Positions 16,486 to 26,014 of a stretch of 64,000 nucleotides of DNA are shown piece after piece. Each line of letters starts with the position of its first letter. The stretch's first letter is position 1. The position numbers and the translations under genes were made by a program. The notes beneath the pieces are model-generated. The model was not told where the DNA came from, made no database searches, and saw only the letters and a program-made list of their open reading frames with translations. This DNA comes from Virgibacillus phasianinus. Its GTDB lineage: Bacteria > Bacillota > Bacilli > Bacillales > Amphibacillaceae. The stretch covers positions 1,426,001 to 1,490,000 of the forward strand of contig NZ_CP022315.1 in the NCBI RefSeq assembly GCF_002216775.1, read 5' to 3'.

Positions 16486-16514
16486 GGAGAGTGCCTCGGA
16501 GCACTCTGCTTTTT
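16486..16514 (+). terminator. Terminator of kbl-tdh
   Basis: AGAGTGC-CTCGGA-GCACTCT (16488-16507) followed by GCTTTTT. Confidence 0.8.
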
Positions 16515-16556
16515 GCAAGGTTTTGATAGGGGCGAGATTTGCAGTCGGGTTTTTCT

Positions 16557-16645
16557 GGCCGATAAATTGATAGAACGGCGGATAAAATCAAAATATGGCC
16601 GATAAATTATGAGAACGGCAGATAAAATCAAAATATGGCTGATAT
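16557..16645. repeat. 20-bp tandem repeat, about 4.5 units
   Basis: Units alternate in two flavours with an exact 20-bp period: GGCCGATAAATTGATAGAAC, GGCGGATAAAATCAAAATAT, GGCCGATAAATTATGAGAAC, GGCAGATAAAATCAAAATAT, then GGCTGATAT. The 40-bp super-unit is thus duplicated. It lies between two terminators. Confidence 0.85.
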
Positions 16646-16666
16646 CCCTCTACCAAGACCAAACAA

Positions 16667-16704
16667 AAAGTGCCGCAAAGGAATAAAATCCTTTGCGGCA
16701 CTTT
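16667..16704 (-). terminator. Terminator of the ABC-F gene
   Basis: A 16-bp perfect stem AAAGTGCCGCAAAGGA / TCCTTTGCGGCACTTT with a 6-nt loop. On the minus strand it is followed by TTTTTG. It may also stop readthrough from tdh. Confidence 0.9.
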
Positions 16705-16707
16705 CAT

Positions 16708-18662
<1,955 letters not shown>

Positions 18663-19283
18663 ATGGGGGGAAGAACATTATACTTTCTCTTTACCGACAC
18701 CGGAACTTATTTATCACGTGCAATCAACTATTGTACAAAGGAAGACCTAAACCATGTATCCATTTCATTTGACGATGAGTTACGGGAGGTCTATAGTTTC
18801 GGCAGGAAAAATCCGAGGAACCCTTTTGTGGGGGGATTCGTAAAAGAAAATATTCATAGCGATTTTTTAAAAAATGCATCATGCGCTGTTTATGCCTACC
18901 ATTTATCCGATGCAGAATATGAAAAGATAAAAACGAAAATAAAAGAAATAGAACTGCAGGCTGGCAATTATAAATATAACTTTTTGGGGCTATTTGGGGT
19001 CATGCTGCAAGTTGAAATAAATCGCGAACACGCAATGTTTTGCTCTCAATTTGTTGCGACCGTTCTACGGGAAGTGGAAAGATTCAAGCTTCCGAAGCCA
19101 AACTGTTTTACAACACCCGCGGACATCAGAGGATTATCCGGACTACAGTTAATTTATCAAGGAAAGCTTTGTGATTACAGAAAAAATGTTGTTGAACCGC
19201 TATTAATCAGTGGCGGTCCGGTACTAGCAAAGCAATCCTTTACGTTTTTATTATCCAAGGTAAAGCGATTCGTAATTCGGTAG
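18663..19283 (+). CDS. Permuted papain-like (YiiX/YycO-type) hydrolase
   Basis: 206 residues. His31 lies in DLNHVSISF and Cys127 in AMFCSQFVATVLRE. A His before the Cys is the signature of circularly permuted NlpC/P60-like (papain-fold) enzymes such as YiiX and YycO, which cleave amide or thioester bonds. A basic C-terminus (FLLSKVKRFVIR) could touch membranes. There is no signal peptide, so a cytoplasmic site is likely. A hairpin terminator separates it from the WYL regulator downstream. Substrate unknown. Confidence 0.7.
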   Translation: MGGRTLYFLFTDTGTYLSRAINYCTKEDLNHVSISFDDELREVYSFGRKNPRNPFVGGFVKENIHSDFLKNASCAVYAYHLSDAEYEKIKTKIKEIELQAGNYKYNFLGLFGVMLQVEINREHAMFCSQFVATVLREVERFKLPKPNCFTTPADIRGLSGLQLIYQGKLCDYRKNVVEPLLISGGPVLAKQSFTFLLSKVKRFVIR

Positions 19284-19312
19284 GGAGCCATATATGTGTA
19301 TGGCTCCTTTTT
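19284..19312 (+). terminator. Terminator of the papain-like gene
   Basis: GGAGCCATA and TATGGCTCC arms (19284-19307) followed by TTTTT. It overlaps the upstream extension of the next open frame, which supports a later start there. Confidence 0.85.
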
Positions 19313-19331
19313 AATAGGGGGATTGAACAAA

Positions 19332-20324
19332 ATGGAACGAGGAAGTAATTATCGGTTGTTAAAGATTAAGGAGATACTATTTACTGATACAGATGATTTT
19401 AATGAGGTTGGTATTGATGAACTTAGTGAAAAACTGCGTGGCATAACAGGTGACCCAATGACGGTCGATTATCGGACCATTAAACGTGATTTAGAAATAT
19501 TGGACGAGCTTGATTTTGAAATTGTAAGGAACAAGGGGAAGTTTGGCAAGATTTATTATAGCCACCAGGCAAGACTTTTTGAAACCTACCAATTACGGCT
19601 GATGGTTGATGCTATTCTGTCGGCTCGCTTTATTACTACAAATGAAAAGAAAAAGCTAATTAATAAAATGAAACAGCTGACAAGTAAACATATTGGAAAA
19701 ACATTACCTGAACCAATTATGTTCGGGTTGACTAAGAACATGGACTATGAATTAGTGAAGCTAAACATTGATTGCGTTCACCGTGCAATTTCTGAAGGAA
19801 AGGCTTTAACTTATAAATATGGCAAATACAATGTTGAAAAAGAATTTGAGTTCCACCGGGATGGAGACAGGTATTATGTGGAACCATATGCATTGATTTG
19901 GCAAAATGATTTTTATTATTTGATTGGTTACTTTGCGGGAACACAGGAAATCCGCCATTATCGACTGGACCGGATACGTGAAATTGAAATAAGTGAACAG
20001 ACCTTTGTGAAAAATAACGACTTCCATCTTCAGGAGTACATAAACCAGAGCTTTCACATGTTTGCCGGAGAAGAAATTTGGATAAAAGTACAATTTCATG
20101 CCGACCTGGTCAATGTTGTTTTGGATCGCTTTGGTAAAGAAGCTGATATCAAAAAAATTGATGGTGACCACTTTGTACTTACCACAAAAGCAAAGTTATC
20201 AAGTGGGCTAATTAATTGGATCTTAACCTGGGGGAACCAGGCAAAAGTACTATCCCCGGATTATTTGGTTGATCAGGTTAAAGAAAAAATTAAACAAATG
20301 CAGGAGGTATACGCGGAGCAATAA
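19332..20324 (+). CDS. WYL-domain transcriptional regulator
   Basis: 331 residues. An N-terminal winged helix-turn-helix of HTH_11 type spans residues 1-65 (LLKIKEILF, IDELSEKLRG, VDYRTIKRDLEILDEL). A WYL ligand-sensing domain lies at about 140-225 (LTYKYGKYNVEKEFEFHRDGDRYYVEPYALIWQNDFYYLIGY ... EIRHYRLDRI), and a C-terminal WCX-like part follows. WYL domains sense small ligands or nucleic acids and often regulate accessory or stress genes. The start at 19332 is preferred because the upstream frame from 19296 runs through the terminator hairpin. Target unknown; a repeat element follows. Confidence 0.8.
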   Translation: MERGSNYRLLKIKEILFTDTDDFNEVGIDELSEKLRGITGDPMTVDYRTIKRDLEILDELDFEIVRNKGKFGKIYYSHQARLFETYQLRLMVDAILSARFITTNEKKKLINKMKQLTSKHIGKTLPEPIMFGLTKNMDYELVKLNIDCVHRAISEGKALTYKYGKYNVEKEFEFHRDGDRYYVEPYALIWQNDFYYLIGYFAGTQEIRHYRLDRIREIEISEQTFVKNNDFHLQEYINQSFHMFAGEEIWIKVQFHADLVNVVLDRFGKEADIKKIDGDHFVLTTKAKLSSGLINWILTWGNQAKVLSPDYLVDQVKEKIKQMQEVYAEQ

Positions 20325-20392
20325 TATTAAAAGCGTAGGTGCTGCCTGTTTAGCACTTGGAGCACTTCTCAAAGGGATAATGCTCTAAGTTG

Positions 20393-20509
20393 ATACTAAT
20401 TGCGACGTAAGAGCAACGTGATTCCCACGGAAAGCGCAGTGTTTTTCTGCAGCGGCCGCCGGGGCGCCAAACATGATTTTTAGTTACGCTGCGGTTTATG
20501 GATTTTGTG
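20393..20509. repeat. Short repeat element E (GCGACGTAA type)
   Basis: About 117 bp with inverted ends ATTGCGACGTAA and TTAGTTACGCTGCGGT. The middle, CCCACGGAAAGCGCAGTG then TTTTTCTGCAGCGG, matches the right arms of elements A, B and D. It looks like a deletion derivative of element D. It lies between convergent genes. Confidence 0.6.
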
Positions 20510-20533
20510 ACAAAAGCAACAAAAAAGGTCATC

Positions 20534-20569
20534 AAAAAGGCTGCCCCAAATTTTAAATTGGGGCAGGCT
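20534..20569 (-). terminator. Bidirectional terminator between the WYL gene and ypmS
   Basis: CTGCCCCAA-TTTTAAA-TTGGGGCAG core with AAAAAGG on the left and CCTTTTT on the complementary strand, 5 nt past the ypmS stop. Confidence 0.85.
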
Positions 20570-20573
20570 GAAA

Positions 20574-21209
20574 TTAATAGTTATTCGGTTTTATTCCTAA
20601 TGTCTCGTATGGTACATGGATTTTAAAGGCTAGATTGTTAGCTTCCAGGTCGAAATGTTCAATGCTCACTCTGAAATTACTGCGGATATCCATATTGGTA
20701 ACGGCAACATAGATTTCTTCCTTTTTTGGATTGACAGTAACCCACTCAGGCATTGGTAAGTACTTTTTCATATACTCCATGATTTTTTGATTTGGCAGCT
20801 CCAACAAGCCAACTGAAATAGACTTCTGTTTCAAAATAACATCGCCATTTTCCTGTACAAATGGTTCAAAGTGAACGGATAAAGGAATAGTTGTTGAAAA
20901 TACCGGAAGTTCTCCCAACAAATGAACATCATCTTTGAATTCGATACTATAATGTTGACTTGAGTTATCAAGCAATTTATCGAGATAGGCATTAACAAGG
21001 TCATTTAAATTCTGCTTCGTTGTCCGGACAATAAACTGCGAGCTTTTCTGTTCATCAACCTTGTCCCCAGGCGATGTGGTTGAACTTGAGACAGGCCAAA
21101 ATATTAAAAGAAAAATACCTAATACAATAACAATATTAATTGTGAGCAAGATATAAAAAAGCTTTTTCCAATATGACCTTTTCTGTATCTGTTTATCTGT
21201 TCTTTTCAT
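20574..21209 (-). CDS. ypmS: YpmS-like membrane-anchored DUF2140 protein
   Basis: 211 residues: a basic cytoplasmic start (MKRTDKQIQKRSYWKK), one membrane span (FYILLTINIVIVLGIFLLIFW, about residues 18-38), and an extracytoplasmic domain with the YpmS pattern (FIVRTTKQNLNDLVNAYL, PVFSTTIPLSVHFEPFVQENGDVILKQKSISVG, LPMPEWVTVNPKKEEIYVAVT). The function is not established. It follows ypmR by 27 nt on the same strand, the same order as in Bacillus, so the two form an operon. Confidence 0.85.
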   Translation of the reverse strand: MKRTDKQIQKRSYWKKLFYILLTINIVIVLGIFLLIFWPVSSSTTSPGDKVDEQKSSQFIVRTTKQNLNDLVNAYLDKLLDNSSQHYSIEFKDDVHLLGELPVFSTTIPLSVHFEPFVQENGDVILKQKSISVGLLELPNQKIMEYMKKYLPMPEWVTVNPKKEEIYVAVTNMDIRSNFRVSIEHFDLEANNLAFKIHVPYETLGIKPNNY

Positions 21210-21236
21210 AGCTGCCCACCTTTCTTTTCCATTTTA

Positions 21237-22145
21237 CTAGGCGCTTTCTTCATTATCATGTAAATATTCTAATACCCGTTTTGCAATACGGTGGTAGCCA
21301 CGATAGTTCGGATGGAAATTATCCTGCCAGAATAGGTCTACATCCCGGTCATCAAATAGATCGATAGTTGGGATATAAGTGGCATTATCATATTTTTCCG
21401 TGACCTTTTTGCCCGTTTCATTCCAGTTTCGAACTATTATTCCAAGTTCTTTTATTTTTGGGAAATACCTGCCAAACGGATTATAGAACCCTAATAAATA
21501 AACGTCTGTATGCGGATTTAAGGAATAAATTTTTTCAAAGATTTTACTTAGACGATCTTCGTAATCAACGCGTTCCCTTTGAAAGTCTTCAAAAGTTATA
21601 TTTGTGATATTTTCCTTGAGCACCTGCATAATATCGTTTGCTCCAATTGTAATCAATACAACATCAGCCTCTGAAATAGAGGTAGCCACCTTTGGGTCTT
21701 CTAAATATTTTAAAAGCTGATCGGAGCGACGGCCTCGCTTACCATAATTCTCAAACTTTACAACAGTTTCATCGGTTGAATTTAAGGCGTCCTCCAGCAT
21801 GCCCACATATCCACCATTACCGGTTTCATCACCGACACCTTGCGTTAAGGAATCACCAATCGCAACAACACGTGCTTCCTTATTTGAGAAAAAGTCAATT
21901 GTCTCCCGAACAGCGCCCGTTACCAAGTCTTTCACTTTTCCGGCTACATTATCCGCTGTTTTTTCTTCTTTTTCTTCAACTGGGTCCTTTTTGTCTTTTT
22001 CTGGACTGGGCTTTTCTTTTTTATTTTCAATTTCCGCCTTATCTATTGCTTTATCAATGGGGGAGTTGATGTTTGTTATAACCAAGATGATGACTAACCC
22101 TATCAACGTTATTCCTATTGAAATAAGAGCTGTTTTTCTCTTCAA
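21237..22145 (-). CDS. ypmR: YpmR-like SGNH/GDSL-type lipase or esterase
   Basis: 302 residues. A membrane anchor (TALISIGITLIGLVIILVITN) and a Lys/Glu-rich charged linker (to about residue 75) precede an extracellular SGNH hydrolase. Block I is AIGDSLTQGVGDE (nucleophile Ser), block II the Gly in ENYGKRGRRSDQL, block III Asn in ITIGANDIMQ, and block V DNFHPNYRGYHRIAKRVL with the catalytic Asp and His. It probably hydrolyses an ester in lipids or wall polymers. TTG at 22145 is preferred over GTG at 22154 because TAGGTG spaces properly with the former. It pairs with ypmS. Confidence 0.85.
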   Translation of the reverse strand: MKRKTALISIGITLIGLVIILVITNINSPIDKAIDKAEIENKKEKPSPEKDKKDPVEEKEEKTADNVAGKVKDLVTGAVRETIDFFSNKEARVVAIGDSLTQGVGDETGNGGYVGMLEDALNSTDETVVKFENYGKRGRRSDQLLKYLEDPKVATSISEADVVLITIGANDIMQVLKENITNITFEDFQRERVDYEDRLSKIFEKIYSLNPHTDVYLLGFYNPFGRYFPKIKELGIIVRNWNETGKKVTEKYDNATYIPTIDLFDDRDVDLFWQDNFHPNYRGYHRIAKRVLEYLHDNEESA

Positions 22146-22330
22146 GATGATCACACCTACAAATAATATATTTTCTCATTGATGGGAGTGTGCGAATCCC
22201 CCTTAGATATATACCCTATTTTTAGTAAAACTATCAAATAGGCGGGCCGTTTATTGAATGTAAAATTAAACCATCCCTTAACTAAATATATTCGTATTCA
22301 CCTTCTAAGATGTGTCCCGGCTTAAGCATT

Positions 22331-23260
22331 TTATTTCTGATTCATTTGTACGTCTTGAATCAATCGTTTTCGCTTAGACGGCCTGCGGTAGGAGGAGCCC
22401 ATGTAGATTATCAGGGCAACCCAAATTAATGAAAAGGACACAAGGTGTGAAAGTGAGAAAGTCTCATGGTACAGGAATACACCTAAAATCAGCATGATGG
22501 TTGGTGCAATATATTGTAAAAACCCTACCATCGATAATGGGATCTTTTTGGCGCCGCTAGCAAATAATAATAAAGGAATTGCGGTTGCGATGCCAGCCCC
22601 AATTAATAGTAAATTGGTACCGGATAACATGTCGTTATGAACAAAGGTGTTGTCCGTGAAAACAGGTACATAAATAAGTGCTAATGGTGTCACAATCATT
22701 GTTTCAATAGCTAAACCGAACATGACGCTGATATCGACCATTTTTTTCAACAGGCCATAGAGTCCGAAACTGAACGCAAGTGAGAGGGCAACCCACGGGA
22801 ACACGCCATAGCTGAAAGTTAAATAGATTACAGCGGCGCCCGCTAAAATAAAGGAAAGCAATTGTCGTCTGGTTAACGATTCATTTAACACAATAATACC
22901 TAATAAAATACTGACTAGCGGGTTAATATAATACCCGAGACTTGCCTGAATGACGTGGCCGCTGTTTACAGCCCAAATGTAGGTCAGCCAATTCAAACTT
23001 ATCGTAATGGATGCAAGTGAAATGCCGATAAGTTTTCGTTTATCCTTGATAATTACTTTGCACTCGTGCATGAAGGCACGCCACTTCCTTGACAGGAGAA
23101 CAACCGCGACCATAAACAAAAATGACCAAATAATCCGATGTGCCAGGATTTCTCCTGCTGGTACCTCCTGGATAAGTTTCCAGTATATTGGCAGGAATCC
23201 CCATAACAAATATGAACTGGCTGTATAAATTATTCCGATTTTCTCATCACTTTGTTCCAT
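22331..23260 (-). CDS. rarD: RarD-type EamA permease
   Basis: 309 residues with ten hydrophobic segments, in two EamA halves. Family markers: SSYLLWGFLPIYWKL at the start, EILAHRIIWS, NWLTYIWAVNSGHVIQASLGYYINPLVSILLG, then GATTAIPL-like GIATAIPLLLFASGAKKIPLSMVGFLQYIAPT. This pattern is specific for RarD in the drug/metabolite transporter superfamily. Substrate is unknown in Bacillaceae. GGAAGTGAG precedes the ATG. It is transcribed toward ypmR with a 185-nt gap. Confidence 0.88.
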   Translation of the reverse strand: MEQSDEKIGIIYTASSYLLWGFLPIYWKLIQEVPAGEILAHRIIWSFLFMVAVVLLSRKWRAFMHECKVIIKDKRKLIGISLASITISLNWLTYIWAVNSGHVIQASLGYYINPLVSILLGIIVLNESLTRRQLLSFILAGAAVIYLTFSYGVFPWVALSLAFSFGLYGLLKKMVDISVMFGLAIETMIVTPLALIYVPVFTDNTFVHNDMLSGTNLLLIGAGIATAIPLLLFASGAKKIPLSMVGFLQYIAPTIMLILGVFLYHETFSLSHLVSFSLIWVALIIYMGSSYRRPSKRKRLIQDVQMNQK

Positions 23261-23296
23261 ATTTACTCACTTCCAATCTATCCATCTATAAAAATA

Positions 23297-24016
23297 AAGG
23301 CTGTTTTCTACAAGATTGCTGTTCTTGAACAAAATCTATAAATTGCGACGTAACTAAAAGTCATGTTTCCTGCGACCAATGCTTAAAAAACACTGCGCTT
23401 TCATGGCCTCTCCGAGCTTACGCTGAGGGCACTAAAAAAGTATAGTTAATACACAAATATGTGGATCTATCATCGCATCTTGAATATACATCGCTTTCCG
23501 CGGGCGAGTGACGAGCCTCCTTGCCCCGGCAAGGGGTAGCCGACGTTGCCCGCAAAGGGCGGTTTTAGTCGGGCCTCATTAACTGCCGTCCTCCGGGGTC
23601 TCGCCGATCTCTCACTTCCCGCAGGAGTCTCCGTATATTCAAGATGCTACGTATAGGTGAAAAGTTAAATTTTAAAATCCACCACCTTTTCAGTGCCCTT
23701 TTTATGCTTCCGGGGTTTCACCTATGCCTAATCGACTACTACTCGCAATTACAATTATTAAAGAATGAAGAAATCGATGTTATGGCATAATAGGTAGCGC
23801 TCAACCCTAGCGGAGGAAAAACACGAAGACTCCTGTGGGAGCAGAAGCCTAGATGAGACCCCGGAGAGCGTAAGCTCGAGGAGGCTCATTAGCTGCCCAC
23901 GGAAAGCGCAGTGTTTTTCCGTAGCGGTAGCTGGACCACTAAATCAGATTTTTAGTTACGTCGTAGTTTATATCAACTATGGTGGTATTAACAACATATT
24001 ATGCGAAAACAGCCAA
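23297..24016. repeat. Composite repeat element D (GGCTGTTTTC ends)
   Basis: About 720 bp between divergent rarD and the methionine gamma-lyase gene. The outermost ends GGCTGTTTTC (23299-23308) and GAAAACAGCC (24005-24014) are exact inverted repeats. A second inverted pair sits inside, GCGACGTAACTAAAA near 23345 and TTTTTAGTTACGTCG near 23949. It contains an inner MITE-like insertion (23425-23700). It also shows the uninterrupted forms of the sites that carry insertions in element A. No gene inside. Confidence 0.75.
23425..23700. mobile_element. Inner MITE-like element, second copy
   Basis: 276 bp with inverted ends GAGGGCACTAAAAAAG and, on the complement, AAGGGCACTGAAAAG. Flanks are CTTACGCT (23417-23424) and TTTATGCT (23701-23708), a decayed 8-bp direct repeat that is the complement of the AGCGTAAG duplication in element A. 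It holds GC-rich hairpins and lacks the 60-bp insert seen in the element A copy. Confidence 0.65.
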
Positions 24017-24076
24017 ATAAAATAAAGTAAGATAAGTTTAGAGTTTTTCCAAGCAAAAAGCAATTAACGCGCACTA

Positions 24077-24102
24077 TATAATAATGAAGGGAAACGCTTT
24101 CA
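24077..24102 (+). promoter_or_regulatory. Promoter -10 and candidate cre site for the methionine gamma-lyase gene
   Basis: TATAAT at 24077-24082 is a consensus -10, without a clear -35. GGGAAACGCTTTCA at 24089-24102 matches the CcpA operator consensus at 12 of 14 positions, right at the expected start of transcription, where CcpA would repress. Confidence 0.45.
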
Positions 24103-24170
24103 AAACAATATCGAATCGTATATGATAGTAGTAGATACAAAGAAACAATTTCATTTATGGGGGAGAAAAA

Positions 24171-25352
24171 ATGAGTACATCAAAACGTTTTGAGACGACT
24201 GTCATTCATGAGGGATACGATGCTAAAGATATGTTAGGCAGCTTGTCCACACCATTATTTCAAACTTCCACTTTCACCTTTGACTCAGCGGAACAAGGAG
24301 AAAAAAGATTCGCTGGAGAAGAGGACGGCTATATTTATTCAAGGCTGGGAAATCCAACAGTCAGGGTATTGGAAGAACGAATAGCAAAACTTGAACAAGG
24401 GGAACGCGGGCTTGCATTCGCTTCAGGCATGGCTGCAGTTTCAGCGGTTTTAATCGCACTCACAAAGGCAAATGATCATATTATCTGTTCATCTGGCTTA
24501 TACGGATGCACATTTGGACTGCTAACAATGATGAAGGAAAAATATAATATTTCACATGACTTTTCAAGCATGGACTCAGCAGAAACGATCAAGGAATTAA
24601 TTCGTCCGGAAACCACCTGCATTTATGTTGAAACACCAATCAATCCGACGATGAAGTTAATCGATTTGCAAATGGTGGCAGCTGTTGCTAAGGAATATGA
24701 TATTCCAGTTGTGGTGGATAACACATTCTCCTCACCATACTTGCAGCGTCCGCTTGAACTTGGCTGTGATGTAGTTCTTCATAGTGCAACGAAATATATT
24801 GGCGGACATGGTGATGTAGTAGCTGGGTTGGTTGTCGGGAAGAAGGAATTTTTGGACTCGGTTGCTATGACAACACAAAAGGATATCGGCGGCATCATTT
24901 CACCGTTTGATGCATGGTTATTACTTCGTGGTTTAAAAACATTGCCAGTTCGGCTGGATCGCCATTCAGACAATGCCGAGGAAATTTTCCTGAAACTGAA
25001 AGCTCACCCAAAGATTGCGCACGTTTACTATCCAAGCGATGAAAATCATCCAGACTACCCAATTTATGAAAAACAAATGAAGCGGGGCGGGGGCGTTATA
25101 GCCTTTACAGTTGACGGAACAAAGGAAGATGCGCAAGCACTGTTAAATAAGCTGTCCTTTTTAAAAATCGCGGTAAGCCTGGGTGATGCGGAAACATTAA
25201 TTGAGCATCCAGCAACCATGACACATTCGGTTATTCCAGAAGCTGAACGGATCCAAATGGGGATTACGGATCAATTGATTCGTATTTCAATTGGTCTGGA
25301 AGCTGCAGAAGACATTTGGTCGGATTTAGAACAGGCACTTAACCAGCTTTGA
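24171..25352 (+). CDS. mdeA: Methionine gamma-lyase (Cys/Met metabolism PLP enzyme)
   Basis: 393 residues, cytoplasmic, fold-type I PLP enzyme. Expected reaction: L-methionine to methanethiol, ammonia and 2-oxobutyrate. Tyr57 and Arg59 (YIYSRLGNPT) contact the PLP phosphate of the neighbouring subunit, Tyr111 is the active-site Tyr, and Lys208 (HSATKYIGGHGDVVAG) forms the Schiff base. Cys113 in LYGCTFGLL corresponds to the substrate-specificity Cys of methionine gamma-lyases, which distinguishes them from cystathionine beta/gamma-lyases. GGGGGAG precedes the ATG. A candidate cre site upstream suggests catabolite control. Its stop codon abuts the stop of the convergent gene. Confidence 0.82.
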   Translation: MSTSKRFETTVIHEGYDAKDMLGSLSTPLFQTSTFTFDSAEQGEKRFAGEEDGYIYSRLGNPTVRVLEERIAKLEQGERGLAFASGMAAVSAVLIALTKANDHIICSSGLYGCTFGLLTMMKEKYNISHDFSSMDSAETIKELIRPETTCIYVETPINPTMKLIDLQMVAAVAKEYDIPVVVDNTFSSPYLQRPLELGCDVVLHSATKYIGGHGDVVAGLVVGKKEFLDSVAMTTQKDIGGIISPFDAWLLLRGLKTLPVRLDRHSDNAEEIFLKLKAHPKIAHVYYPSDENHPDYPIYEKQMKRGGGVIAFTVDGTKEDAQALLNKLSFLKIAVSLGDAETLIEHPATMTHSVIPEAERIQMGITDQLIRISIGLEAAEDIWSDLEQALNQL

Positions 25353-25913
25353 TTAACGGGGACGTTGATCCCAAGGGTCAATTGTTCCAACAATTGTTTG
25401 CTGTTGATCAGACTTAATTGCGTGCAGGACACCGCCTGAAATCTCGGGATCTGTTAACCAGCGCGAGGACCTGCCATTTAAGATAAACCCTAAATAAACA
25501 CGTCTGTACTGGCAATTATCAGGTACTGGCGTGTTTTCTTTTGCAAAATATCGGGAGCTGCTTTGCACATGAAACAACTTCCACTTTGTTTCAATAGCTA
25601 ATTTTTGGATTTCGTTAAACAGGGTATGAAGTGCTTGCGGTGCTGTACCGTGGATCCAGCTAATGACCAGGTCTGGGGCTCCGTATGCAAGAAAAGCGGA
25701 TTGCAATTTTTCCCTGAACAGGCTACTATCATGATAATCCACTATTATCGAATTTATTTTATCTGGACTTGGGTTTGCATATTTTAATTGCTGATGGCGA
25801 ATAGTACTACGACCGACAACTGATACATAAGAATAATCATTAACGAGTGAATGGCATACGTGCTGAAGCATTCCTGTCCCGCCAATTACCAATGCATGTG
25901 TCGCTTTTTCCAT
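25353..25913 (-). CDS. Rossmann-fold short-chain dehydrogenase-like protein
   Basis: 186 residues. It starts MEKATHALVIGGTGMLQHVCHSL, a GGTGM dinucleotide-binding turn, followed by VSVVGRSTIRHQQL (possible cofactor specificity loop) and LVISWIHGTAPQAL. No YxxxK pair is present, and it is shorter than classical SDRs, so catalysis is uncertain. The ATG at 25911-25913 follows AGGGGGTG by 6 nt; the GTG at 25920 lies inside that site. The gene ends at the base next to the convergent stop at 25352, with no space for a terminator. Confidence 0.6.
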   Translation of the reverse strand: MEKATHALVIGGTGMLQHVCHSLVNDYSYVSVVGRSTIRHQQLKYANPSPDKINSIIVDYHDSSLFREKLQSAFLAYGAPDLVISWIHGTAPQALHTLFNEIQKLAIETKWKLFHVQSSSRYFAKENTPVPDNCQYRRVYLGFILNGRSSRWLTDPEISGGVLHAIKSDQQQTIVGTIDPWDQRPR

Positions 25914-26014
25914 CAAAATCACCCCCTATATAGTCCATACTAACGTGTTTAATTAAATTATGCTATATTATGGATGGAAAGGGTAATATAGTTTTTGGAA
26001 AGGAGTAGACTGCC

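Noticed and set aside
19296-19331. Upstream extension of the WYL regulator
   Set aside because: It would be translated through the terminator hairpin of the preceding gene; the ATG at 19332 fits alignment with the HTH start.
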